A stretch of DNA of 20,014 nt from Bordetella parapertussis (lineage in GTDB: Bacteria > Pseudomonadota > Gammaproteobacteria > Burkholderiales > Burkholderiaceae_B): contig CAMCWG010000019.1 in NCBI GenBank assembly GCA_945882005.1, forward strand, positions 1-20,014, given 5' to 3'. The notes under the pieces are model-generated. The model saw only the letters and a program-made list of their open reading frames with translations. It ran no database searches and was not told the origin of the DNA. Below are positions 8,362-15,839 of the stretch, piece by piece. Each line of letters opens with the position of its first letter. The first letter of the stretch is position 1. A program made the position numbers and the translations under genes.

Positions 8362-9228
8362 TTAGCGGTCGCCACTTTCATAGCGTTTGCCCCGCGCTAA
8401 CAATTCAGGGGTGCCAATTAAATCGTTAAGCCCATCAAAATCGAGCATTCGATCTTGAAATGCTTGCGTACTTCCAGTCTGTTTAAGGCTTGAATAATAT
8501 TGTTGCAAAGTATTCGCGACGGCTCTCACTGTGCCACCGGGAAAGATGACGATTGAATAACCAAGAGCCTGTAACACTTGCGTAGATTTTACCGGCGTTT
8601 TTCCTCCCTCGACCATGTTAGCCAAGAGGGGCACGCGGCCCTTGAATTGAGCGTTCACGATTTTCATTTGCTCGTCAGATCGGACGGCTTCTACAAACAA
8701 CACATCCGCGCCGGCAGCGAGGTATTTTTCGGCGCGTTCTAAGGCGGCTTCGAAGCCCTCTACGGCGACCGCATCGGTACGCGCCATAATCAGTGTGTCG
8801 GTGCTGTGACGTGCGTCAGTCGCGGCTTGAATCTTGCCCACCATCTCTTGCGTGCTAACGAGTGTTTTTCCATCGAGGTGCCCACAGCGCTTGGGGAAAC
8901 TCTGGTCTTCAAGCTGAATAATGTTGGCACCGCTTCGTTCGAAGCCGCGCACCGTGCGTTCTGTATTGAGCGCGTTTCCAAAGCCCGTGTCGGCGTCGAC
9001 GATGATGGGCAGTTTGATGCGGTCACGTATTTGTGCAATTTTTTCATTGACCTCGGTAAAGGTGGTCAATCCAACGTCGGAGCGCCCGAGCGTTGTGTAG
9101 GCAATCGATGCTCCAGAAAGGTAAACGGCTTCGAAGCCTGTTTGCTCGGCTACCATTGCTGAGAAGGCATCATAGATGCCGGGTGCCAGAAGAATATCTT
9201 CTTTTTGTAAACGTTGTTTGACAGTCAT
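8362..9228 (-). CDS. Isocitrate lyase/PEP mutase superfamily carboxyvinyl-type lyase
   Basis: A 288-residue (beta/alpha)8 protein. It has the Mg-binding DADTGFGN at 78-85 (D78, D80), QLEDQ at 105-109 and the lyase loop FPKRCGHLDGK at 111-121 with catalytic Cys C115. The KRCGH loop is the hallmark of the C-C lyases (isocitrate, 2-methylisocitrate and 2,3-dimethylmalate lyases) and argues against a PEP mutase or a loop-less decarboxylase. It should split a substituted malate or isocitrate into pyruvate or glyoxylate plus another acid. It overlaps the amidase stop by one base (TAATG), which indicates coupling. PrpB is an alternative name, but prpC is absent, so a methylcitrate cycle is not supported here. 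Confidence 0.85.
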   Translation of the reverse strand: MTVKQRLQKEDILLAPGIYDAFSAMVAEQTGFEAVYLSGASIAYTTLGRSDVGLTTFTEVNEKIAQIRDRIKLPIIVDADTGFGNALNTERTVRGFERSGANIIQLEDQSFPKRCGHLDGKTLVSTQEMVGKIQAATDARHSTDTLIMARTDAVAVEGFEAALERAEKYLAAGADVLFVEAVRSDEQMKIVNAQFKGRVPLLANMVEGGKTPVKSTQVLQALGYSIVIFPGGTVRAVANTLQQYYSSLKQTGSTQAFQDRMLDFDGLNDLIGTPELLARGKRYESGDR

Positions 9229-10862
9229 TATCGTGCACCAGGTCGAAAATTGTTGGCGGGTTCATCAAACCAGTCACGATTTTTTTGGAGGCGTCGGGTC
9301 ATCTCTAGTGCATAAGGTGCCGCTTCAAACAACACCTCCAACAAATCGTCGTTCAAGCGCAGCCCTGCATTGTGAGCCATGCGTTGTGCGAAATCCCGGG
9401 TCGCGGCATCGCAATGCGTAGTGTCTGGCGTGAGGTCAGGAGCTACGAGCGTAGGAGGGGTTTGTCCAGCAACTAAGTGCGGCCGCTTCGTGCGCAGTGC
9501 CAGCGCGCTTTCCAGAATATGTCCAACTTTTAAGACACGTGCATCTTGCAGCGGAGCACCTACTAGTTGCATACCCATGGGCATGCTATTTGCACTAAAG
9601 CCGCAGGTCATGGCGAGGGCTGGCCCCGCTGTAATATTGGCGAGCACCTGTGCATTGGCGCCTTTCCAGAAACTAATGGGACGGTGCGCAGTGATTGGCT
9701 TTGCAGCGCCAAAACTGGGCATCAGCAAAATATCGAATTTTTCATAAATGGGACTCATCTCGAGCAGCATACGGCGATGTTCGCGTGTCGCCGCGACAAA
9801 ATCTGCGGACTGGAACATCACGGCAGGCAGGATGCGGGTTAAAAAATCTCGTCCGTAGTCTGCGGGTTGCTCAATGAGGCCTTGTTGTTGTGCCGTAAAG
9901 ATTTCGGTCTCAGCCAGTACAACTTTCACGTCCATGTAATCTTGCATCGGGCGCAGGGTACAGTCTGATACGGTTGCACCGAGTTCTTTCATTACTTGTG
10001 CAGCATGATTAAGCGCCTGTTGGTGCTCGGAGGCGATAGGCAGATCGCTCTCCCAAACGTAGCGCAAGACACCGACGCGCAGCCCTTTGAGGTCCCCATC
10101 AAGCCCATTGCTGTAATCCGGAATGTCTTGTACGAAACTGTTGCCATCTGCTGGATCATGTCCAGCGAGCGCTTGCAGCATGATTGCACAGTCTTTGACT
10201 GTCCAGGCCATGGGCCCGCAGTGGTCGAGCGTAAACGAGTTTGGCATTACGCCGCTTCGACTGACGAGCCCCGAGCTTGGCATAAAACCCGCGATGCCAC
10301 ACAGCGAGGCGGGTCCGCGGATCGAACCACCGGTGTCTGTACCCAGCGCCGCAGGCAAAAGACCCGCGGCAACTGAGGCTCCCGAGCCGCTTGATGACCC
10401 ACCACTAAAACACTCGAGGTTCCAGGGGTTCCGGACGATTGGCCAGGGGACGTCAAACGAAGGACCTCCGTGTGCGAATTCGTGTGTGTTGAGCTTGCCG
10501 AGCAGTATTGCCCCCGCATTAAGCATGTTGGTGATCGTCGTTGCATTACGCTTTGGCACATGGTGCTGCGCAATCCGCGAACCACCCGTCGTTAAAATTC
10601 CAGCAGTCTCGTAGATATCTTTGGCGCCAAACGGAATCCCATGCAGCGGGCCGCGGTAGTGCCCCGCTGCAATCTCGGTCTCAGCCTTTTGGGCTTGAGT
10701 CCGCGCAAGTTCAAAGGTCGGCGTAATGAAAGAGTTAATCTGTGGATCGATTTGCTCAACGCGCCGTGCAAGATGGTCGACATACTCGACCGGTGACAAG
10801 GTACGTGCCTTGATCTGTTGCGCCGCTTCGGCAATGGTTAAAAAATGCAGTTCTGTTGTCAT
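9228..10862 (-). CDS. Amidase-signature family hydrolase
   Basis: A 544-residue amidase with the Ser-cisSer-Lys triad intact: K81 in HGIPFGAKD, cis-Ser S156 in FSGGSSSGSG and nucleophile S180 in GTDTGGSIRGP. The 24-residue S156-S180 spacing equals that of fatty acid amide hydrolase S217-S241. It is longer than GatA (about 485), and no gatB or gatC is adjacent, so a tRNA-amidotransferase role is unlikely. The N-terminus has no signal peptide. It would hydrolyse a carboxamide, aryl ester or related carbamoyl substrate, perhaps the first step of the pathway. It is the second gene of the minus-strand set, 18 bp after the ModA-like gene, and its stop overlaps the next ATG. I see only a weak Shine-Dalgarno. 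Confidence 0.92.
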   Translation of the reverse strand: MTTELHFLTIAEAAQQIKARTLSPVEYVDHLARRVEQIDPQINSFITPTFELARTQAQKAETEIAAGHYRGPLHGIPFGAKDIYETAGILTTGGSRIAQHHVPKRNATTITNMLNAGAILLGKLNTHEFAHGGPSFDVPWPIVRNPWNLECFSGGSSSGSGASVAAGLLPAALGTDTGGSIRGPASLCGIAGFMPSSGLVSRSGVMPNSFTLDHCGPMAWTVKDCAIMLQALAGHDPADGNSFVQDIPDYSNGLDGDLKGLRVGVLRYVWESDLPIASEHQQALNHAAQVMKELGATVSDCTLRPMQDYMDVKVVLAETEIFTAQQQGLIEQPADYGRDFLTRILPAVMFQSADFVAATREHRRMLLEMSPIYEKFDILLMPSFGAAKPITAHRPISFWKGANAQVLANITAGPALAMTCGFSANSMPMGMQLVGAPLQDARVLKVGHILESALALRTKRPHLVAGQTPPTLVAPDLTPDTTHCDAATRDFAQRMAHNAGLRLNDDLLEVLFEAAPYALEMTRRLQKNRDWFDEPANNFRPGAR

Positions 10863-10880
10863 GGGCAGTCTCGTGAAGAG

Positions 10881-11582
10881 TTAAAGCAACGGATCCAAGC
10901 CTTGAGAGCGCAGCGCGGCAGCGACCTCTGCTGAATGCATAAAAGTGGCGAGCGACTGTATGACTTTTGCTTGTTTTGTTTCAGCAAAGCTTCCCAGAGA
11001 GAAGATCGTCGATTGCTGAACGGCAGGAGGGAGCTTGGCGAAAATATCGATACCCTGCACCTGCATGAGTTCGCTCATTTGCTGCACGGCGAGTTCGATT
11101 TCACCGCGCGCAACGGGTTCACCGGTTAGACCTTCAGGCAAGACAAGCGCCTTGGCTCGGATCTCGTCCTCAATACCAAGCCTCTTCAACAGACTCGCAA
11201 AGTACATACCGCTTGCGCCTTGCTTGGAGAAACACACGGACCGACAGGACAAAAGTGTTGCTTTGAACGCGTCTGCCGTTGAGATATCTGGTGCGGGTGT
11301 ACCTTGCTTAACTGCCATCGCAACGTCCGAACTAACAAAATCCAGGCGACTGCCTGGCTGCAAGATGCCTTCGTTGATCAGTTCATCGATCGAGCTCGAT
11401 ACGGCCATGATGGCATCGGCACGCGCGCCGGTCCGAATGCGTTCGGACAACTGAGCCGTTGCACCATATTCAATCGTCACGTGTGCGTCGGTCCGCTTTT
11501 CGAACTCTGGAATGATGGCCTTTAGAACATTGCGCATCGCGATGGTAGAGAACAACTTTAGGGATTGATTTGGAGTCGTCAT
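10881..11582 (-). CDS. ModA-like periplasmic-binding-fold protein without a signal peptide
   Basis: A 233-residue type 2 solute-binding-fold protein related to molybdate-binding ModA: KLFSTIAMRNVLKAI near the N-terminus, then a 'GATAQLSERI' stretch followed by GARADAIM, matching ModA's S-G-x-L-x-x-Q-I / GAPADVF pattern. The N-terminus (MTTPNQSLKLF) enters the first beta strand directly, and no upstream in-frame extension gives a hydrophobic leader. As annotated it stays in the cytoplasm. No ModB/ModC permease lies nearby, so it is probably not a transport receptor. It could be a ligand sensor or sequestering protein for the pathway. I recall many leaderless relatives in Burkholderiales. A GAGG Shine-Dalgarno lies 4 bp before the ATG. 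It is the first gene of the minus-strand set. Confidence 0.8.
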   Translation of the reverse strand: MTTPNQSLKLFSTIAMRNVLKAIIPEFEKRTDAHVTIEYGATAQLSERIRTGARADAIMAVSSSIDELINEGILQPGSRLDFVSSDVAMAVKQGTPAPDISTADAFKATLLSCRSVCFSKQGASGMYFASLLKRLGIEDEIRAKALVLPEGLTGEPVARGEIELAVQQMSELMQVQGIDIFAKLPPAVQQSTIFSLGSFAETKQAKVIQSLATFMHSAEVAAALRSQGLDPLL

Positions 11583-11595
11583 AAGGCCTCAATGG

Positions 11596-11686
11596 GTACA
11601 CAAGCAAAGATGATTTGATTCTATTCGATTGACCCGCAGCTATCTGCTCGTTAGCATTGAAGTCACGACATCCTTGGTTTGTGTAC
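11596..11686. promoter_or_regulatory. Paired inverted motifs GTACACAA / TTGTGTAC in the divergent promoter region
   Basis: GTACACAA at 11596-11603 and its exact inverse TTGTGTAC at 11679-11686 lie 75 bp apart, flanking the plus-strand promoter candidate. The left copy sits just upstream of the Shine-Dalgarno of the ModA-like gene. TTGTGTACAG resembles half to full operators of FCD-type GntR regulators (TTGTxTACAA), which would suit a catabolic cluster. No regulator gene is in the window, and an 8-bp pair could arise by chance. Confidence 0.3.
11629..11657 (+). promoter_or_regulatory. Candidate sigma70 promoter for the MBL/MmgE pair
   Basis: TTGACC at 11629-11634 (5 of 6 matches to the -35 consensus), exactly 17 bp, then TAGCAT at 11652-11657 (4 of 6 matches to the -10). 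Transcription would start near 11664 and leave a 5' leader of about 110 nt before the MBL-fold gene. I could not find an equally good minus-strand promoter for the opposite gene set. Confidence 0.5.
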
Positions 11687-11777
11687 AGTGCGCAAAATGC
11701 AGTTAAGGCAAGCATTGCTTAGGCGCTGGAAGCGAACGAGTGGGTAGAAAAACAAACACGTATCAATTGGGGTGGCA

Positions 11778-12605
11778 ATGAAACAAAGCATTGAAGAGGT
11801 AGGGGCGCAGCCGTTGCCTTATGAGGTCTTCGCGGTGAAGTACGCGACACGTGAGGCCTTGCGAAGAAATCATTTCATCGGAGGGGATTCGCATGACGGT
11901 CCGATGGCGATGGATTACTACGTCTGGGTCGTGCGTAATGCTGAGCGCACTGTTGTTGTGGATACTGGCTTTAGTGCTGAGATGGCCACCAAGCGTGGCC
12001 GTACCCTGTTGCGCACGCCCGCCGAAGGGCTCAAGCTGTTAGAAATTGATGCGGCGTCAGTTAAGGATGTCATCATCACGCATCTTCACTATGATCATGT
12101 GGGAACGTTTGAGAGCTTCCCTCAGGCGCAATTCCATCTGCAAGATGATGAGATGTCCTATGCCACAGGGCGTCATATGTGCCAAAAGCAATTTAGTCAC
12201 AGCTATGAAGTGGACGAGATCGTGGGTATGGTCCGCTTAGTCTATAAAAACCGTGTGAGTTTTTATTCTGGCAAAGGCGATTTGGCGCCAGGTCTTACGG
12301 TTCATCGTATTGGCGGCCACACGCATGGCATGCAGTGTGCGCGCGTTTGGACCAAACGTGGATGGATGGTCCTAGCCTCAGACACCAGCCATTATTACGA
12401 GCATTTCGAAAAACGTCGCGCATACACGACGATGTTTAATGTAGGCGAGGCTTTGCAGGGGTATGCCAAGCTTGAAGCGTTGGCAGATTCCACCCGTCAC
12501 ATCATCCCTGGCCACGACCCACTGGTGATGCAACGTTATCCGGCTGCGTCGCAAGAAATGGCTGGCATCGTTGCCCGGTTGGACGTGGAGCCCAACTATG
12601 GATAG
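11778..12605 (+). CDS. Metallo-beta-lactamase-fold hydrolase, N-acyl-homoserine-lactonase-like (second copy)
   Basis: A 275-residue MBL-fold protein from the ATG at 11778; a GTG at 11772 would add two residues. GGGGTGG upstream serves as Shine-Dalgarno and slightly favours the ATG. The zinc site is complete: THLHYDH gives H102, H104, D106 and H107, then H181 (GGHTHG), D202 (ASDTSHYY) and H246 (IPGHDP). The size and the SDTSHYYE segment match the 'N-acyl homoserine lactonase family' group, whose members are mostly lactone or ester hydrolases of unknown substrate. No signal peptide is seen. Its stop overlaps the MmgE/PrpD start by 8 bp, so the two are coupled and probably act in sequence. It differs clearly from the MBL gene at 6536-7225, so the two are not a recent duplication. 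Confidence 0.85.
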   Translation: MKQSIEEVGAQPLPYEVFAVKYATREALRRNHFIGGDSHDGPMAMDYYVWVVRNAERTVVVDTGFSAEMATKRGRTLLRTPAEGLKLLEIDAASVKDVIITHLHYDHVGTFESFPQAQFHLQDDEMSYATGRHMCQKQFSHSYEVDEIVGMVRLVYKNRVSFYSGKGDLAPGLTVHRIGGHTHGMQCARVWTKRGWMVLASDTSHYYEHFEKRRAYTTMFNVGEALQGYAKLEALADSTRHIIPGHDPLVMQRYPAASQEMAGIVARLDVEPNYG

Positions 12606-14001
12606 CCATCCCGCTTCGCTGTTGCCGGGTGCGACCCGCGACTTAGCGGCTTTCTCAGCGCAACTCAAGTTTGAGGATATCCCATCAGAAGTCATCGCGC
12701 GTATGCGTACGAGTTTTCTAGATAGCGTCGGTTGTTGTTTATTTGGCGCGACGTTGCCGTGGACGCAACGTGTGACCGAGATGGTGCTAGAGGAGGGTGC
12801 CAAGCCTGTTGCGTCGATTTTTGGGCGCGGACAAAAAACCTCTGTGAGCTCGGCCGTTTTGGTCAATGCGACAGCTGGCCATGCTTTTGAGCTGGATGAT
12901 ATCCACAAAGAATCGATTCTGCATGCAGGGTCGATTGCGACGCCGATCGTGGTGGCGTTAGCCGAGCAAACGCATCAGCGAAGTGGTCGCGCCTTGCTTA
13001 AGGCGATGACGGCCGGCTACGAGGTCGGTACACGTATCGGTAATGCTGCGACGATGGGACTCTTTTTTAGGGGATTTCATCCTCAGGGTGCTTCTGGCGT
13101 GTTTGTGGCTGCTGCGAGTGCTGCGGCGATGCTTGGGCTAGATGCTGGACGCACACAACATGCACTTGGTATTGCAGGTTCTCAGGCGGCCGGTCTGATG
13201 GCTGCGCAAGAAGGCGCGATGGTCAAGCGCTTTCATTCCGGGCGTGCGGCACAAAGTGGTGTGTATTCAGCCTATCTGGCGCAGAAAGACTTTACAGGGA
13301 TCACCGATGTGCTGGAGGCGGGTTACGGTGGGTACTTGAGTACGTACTCCAATAGCCCCAATCCTGGACGACTCCTTGAGGGCTTGGGTTCTGTGTGGGA
13401 GACAGGCAAGGTGGGCTACAAGCCGCATGCTTGTGTCACGAGCATCCATTCTGCGTTAGACGCCCTCGCAGCGTTGTTGAACGACCATCAGTTAACAACC
13501 CAGGACATTAAGCAGCTTGAGGTGGGTGTGAGCTCCATGACTTTCACCCACTGTGCGTGGGAATACAAAGCGCAAGGCGTCACCGCAGCACAGATGAACT
13601 TGTATTACGGTCTGGCTGTGATGGGGTTCGATGGAATGGCGTTTGTCGCACAGTACCAGGAGCAGCGATTAGCCGATCCTCTGGTCATGGACTTTATCAA
13701 GCGGATTGATGCGCGGATTGACCCAGAGATCGACGCGATGGGACCGGCGTATCGGCATGCCGCAAGAGTTGCGCTGACGACAATGGATGGCCGTCGCCTA
13801 GAACATGAAATACTGAATCGGCGCGGTAGTCCAGAGAACCCCTTATCCCATGATGACGTGGTTTATAAGTATCGTCATGTGGTCCAGTCTTGCTTGTCTC
13901 CCACCCAAATTGATCGCTCGATTGCACTGATCGAGCAACTAGATAGACTAGAGGACACAACCGAACTTTTTGAATTATTAGCCGCGGCAAGAGTCGTCTA
14001 G
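12598..14001 (+). CDS. MmgE/PrpD family protein (second copy)
   Basis: A 467-residue family member from the ATG at 12598, which has GGAG 8 bp upstream and overlaps the previous stop (ATGGATAG). A TTG at 12571 is possible but less likely. Landmarks are AFELDDIH (D100, D101, H103), H109 in LHAGS, RGFHPQG (H161), VKRFHSGRA (K210, H213) and CVTSIHSALD (H284). They match the acid/base positions of the family, so the protein should be active on a polycarboxylate or a related substrate. It is well diverged from the first copy at 1864-3234 (ELDDIH instead of DYDD; FHPQG instead of WHPTG), which points to a different substrate or reaction. It is the last gene of the plus-strand catabolic pair; the metal block begins 69 bp later. 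Confidence 0.87.
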   Translation: MDSHPASLLPGATRDLAAFSAQLKFEDIPSEVIARMRTSFLDSVGCCLFGATLPWTQRVTEMVLEEGAKPVASIFGRGQKTSVSSAVLVNATAGHAFELDDIHKESILHAGSIATPIVVALAEQTHQRSGRALLKAMTAGYEVGTRIGNAATMGLFFRGFHPQGASGVFVAAASAAAMLGLDAGRTQHALGIAGSQAAGLMAAQEGAMVKRFHSGRAAQSGVYSAYLAQKDFTGITDVLEAGYGGYLSTYSNSPNPGRLLEGLGSVWETGKVGYKPHACVTSIHSALDALAALLNDHQLTTQDIKQLEVGVSSMTFTHCAWEYKAQGVTAAQMNLYYGLAVMGFDGMAFVAQYQEQRLADPLVMDFIKRIDARIDPEIDAMGPAYRHAARVALTTMDGRRLEHEILNRRGSPENPLSHDDVVYKYRHVVQSCLSPTQIDRSIALIEQLDRLEDTTELFELLAAARVV

Positions 14002-14070
14002 ACTTAAAATGGAACTCTAAGCCGGTTTCTGCTGTCGAAATGGGTTCCATCCTTGTTGAAGGTGAGCGGT

Positions 14071-14748
14071 ATGTCTCGCAGTTCAGTGATTCTTCGTAAA
14101 TGCCTGCAGGCGTTAAGCCTGTGGGTATGTTTGCACACCTCAGCTTTTGCACACCCTCATATTTTTATCGATGGCGGGATGCAACTCGTGTTCAACAGCC
14201 AGGGGCAGATTGTTTCCTTGCGTCAGAGCTGGAAGTTTGATGAGTTATTTGCGGCCTACGCTTTGCAGGGACTGCCGCGATCCAAAGCGGGTGAGGTTGC
14301 GCCAGAGGAGCTCGAGAAAATAACCAAAGAGTGGATGACGGCTCTTGCTGACCCCGAGTCACATTTTTTTACCGAAGCGATGCAAGGTACAAACAAGTTT
14401 GCTTTTGGCACGGCAAAAGATGCGGCAACCACATGGGATGTGAAAACAGGTCAGCTGACGCTGTCGTTTGAATTGCCGTTTGTCACACCCATCACTCCCG
14501 GCAAGCAGGCCGTCGAAGTTGATATCTCTGACTCTAGTTATTTTGTTGCGTTTGCCTATAAGGGCTCATCCTCCTATCGTTTGGACGGTGCTCCCCAGAG
14601 TTGTCGGATTAACTATCTGTCCCCGCGGCCGCTTGATCCGAAAACTGAACGACTTCTTTGGTCAATTCCTGCAGATCAAAAAGAACTCCCGCCAGAGCTG
14701 AAAGAAGTGACCAAGCAACTGTCGCATCAATTTAAGGTGACGTGTTGA
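14071..14748 (+). CDS. DUF1007 family secreted protein, partner of a NicO-type metal transporter
   Basis: A 225-residue protein starting at the ATG at 14071, with AAGGTGAG 5 bp upstream. An in-frame TTG at 14053 is less likely. Residues 1-27 form a signal peptide (hydrophobic core ALSLWVCLHT, predicted cleavage after SAFA), so the mature protein begins HPHIF. The HPHIFIDG start and the conserved RQSWKFDELF are typical of DUF1007. This family is usually encoded next to NicO/RcnA membrane proteins in zinc-, nickel- or cobalt-related loci, and the next gene here is exactly such a transporter. It probably delivers metal to, or assembles with, that transporter in the periplasm. The biochemical role of the family is not established. 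Confidence 0.83.
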   Translation: MSRSSVILRKCLQALSLWVCLHTSAFAHPHIFIDGGMQLVFNSQGQIVSLRQSWKFDELFAAYALQGLPRSKAGEVAPEELEKITKEWMTALADPESHFFTEAMQGTNKFAFGTAKDAATTWDVKTGQLTLSFELPFVTPITPGKQAVEVDISDSSYFVAFAYKGSSSYRLDGAPQSCRINYLSPRPLDPKTERLLWSIPADQKELPPELKEVTKQLSHQFKVTC

Positions 14749-15836
14749 GACACGACAGTCAAGCCTTTTGTTTTATGAGCCGATTCGCGATCGCCTTGGC
14801 GTTTGCGTTATGCACCTGCAGTCTATTGTTTGTTCCCACGGAGGTGCTGGCGCAAGCTGCACATCCCTTTGCGACACCCGAGCAAAGATTGAACTTTAGT
14901 TTGGGCGGCTGGTTTGCCGAGTTCTCTGCTCAGATGGCCCTGTGGCAGTCACATTTCTACCGACAGCTCACGGGTGCCGTACGTGCATGGCAACAGGATG
15001 GTTGGGCAGCATGGCTGTTGTTGGGGCTTTCATTCGCTTACGGTGTATTTCATGCACTTGGACCCGGGCATGGTAAGGCTGTGTTGACGGCCTATGTGCT
15101 TGCTAATCGCGAAACAATCCGCAATGGGGCGCTGTTGGCTTTGTTATCCGCCTTTTTGCAGGCGGTCGTTGCCGTTGTCTTGGTCGGCGTTGCGGCGGGG
15201 CTGCTCAACGTGTCGGGTGTGACCCTGAATCGTGCCACCTGGTGGCTGGAGCTAGGCTCCTATTTCATGATGGTAGCGCTTGGACTCTTTCTGGTTTATC
15301 GCCATGTCATCCGCGCAGCGTTTCAGCGTGGGGCGCAGGGCCACCGGCATCCTGAGCACGAGCACCACGCACACGAGCATCACTCACACGCGCACCACGG
15401 CCATGCGCACGACCACACGCATCAACATACGCCGACGCATCAGCATGATGCAGAGTGTGGTTGCGGCCATCTGCATGTGCCCGATCCTGCCTTGGTAAGT
15501 GGAAAGCTCAATTGGTCTCGTGCGAGCTCTGCGATCTTGGCGGTCGGGCTTAGGCCTTGCACAGGTGCTGTATTTGTATTGGTTTTTACGCTTTCGCAGG
15601 GATTCTTTATTGCAGGTATTGCTGCAGCGCTGGCGATGGGCTTGGGTACCGGCTTGACGGTTGCTGCCTTGGCGAGCGCTTCGCTATGGGCCAATCATGC
15701 GCTTGAGAAGATCGTGGATGGTCCAAAGTTACGTCTGGGGATGTACTTAGTTGCAATTGTCCAGGGCTTGGCTTCTGTAGCTGTTTTGCTTTTTGGTCTA
15801 TTGATGTTCAGCGCCGCCTGGATGGCGCACGCCTGA
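14745..15836 (+). CDS. NicO/RcnA-type nickel/cobalt/zinc membrane transporter with His-rich loop
   Basis: About 363 residues with several membrane segments. The start is uncertain. TTG at 14745 has AAGGTG 5 bp upstream and overlaps the DUF1007 stop, whereas ATG at 14775 lacks a Shine-Dalgarno but begins a clean signal-like helix. Family motifs are YGVFHALGPGHGK (about residue 99) and GLRPCTGA (about 268). Between the third and fourth membrane segments lies a cytoplasmic-type loop with 20 histidines in about 45 residues, ending in a C-G-C-G-H-L-H cluster, a likely metal-gathering region. RcnA is an exporter, but NicO proteins paired with DUF1007 near zur/znu genes are thought to import metal. 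The gene converges on the Fur-family regulator with only 3 bp between stops. Confidence 0.87.
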   Translation: MRHDSQAFCFMSRFAIALAFALCTCSLLFVPTEVLAQAAHPFATPEQRLNFSLGGWFAEFSAQMALWQSHFYRQLTGAVRAWQQDGWAAWLLLGLSFAYGVFHALGPGHGKAVLTAYVLANRETIRNGALLALLSAFLQAVVAVVLVGVAAGLLNVSGVTLNRATWWLELGSYFMMVALGLFLVYRHVIRAAFQRGAQGHRHPEHEHHAHEHHSHAHHGHAHDHTHQHTPTHQHDAECGCGHLHVPDPALVSGKLNWSRASSAILAVGLRPCTGAVFVLVFTLSQGFFIAGIAAALAMGLGTGLTVAALASASLWANHALEKIVDGPKLRLGMYLVAIVQGLASVAVLLFGLLMFSAAWMAHA

Positions 15837-15839
15837 CGC

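Noticed and set aside
1864..9228. Methylcitrate cycle (prpBCD) as the explanation for the lyase and MmgE/PrpD genes
   Set aside because: No methylcitrate synthase or prpE is present, the two genes are about 5 kb apart, and the neighbours are amidase and acyl-CoA genes.
9228..10862. GatA subunit of the tRNA-dependent amidotransferase
   Set aside because: The protein is longer than usual GatA and has no gatB or gatC beside it. The catabolic context fits a stand-alone amidase.
11470..11715. Minus-strand open frame that could extend upstream of the ModA-like protein as a leader
   Set aside because: It is in a different reading frame from the ModA-like gene, so it supplies no signal peptide.
12378..12908. 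176-codon minus-strand open frame over the MBL/MmgE junction
   Set aside because: It lies antisense to two genes with intact active-site motifs, and its translation looks like no family I know.
14009..14050. 7-bp inverted repeat ATGGAAC / GTTCCAT before the DUF1007 gene
   Set aside because: The 28-nt loop and short arms make it likely to be chance. It does not resemble the Zur-type palindrome, and the region is too short for a cobalamin riboswitch.
15350..15475. Dense short DNA repeats such as CACGAGCA/CACACG, resembling a small tandem array (also at 16345-16395)
   Set aside because: They are explained by alternating His, Glu and Ala codons in the His-rich coding segments. There are no regular spacers, so no CRISPR array.
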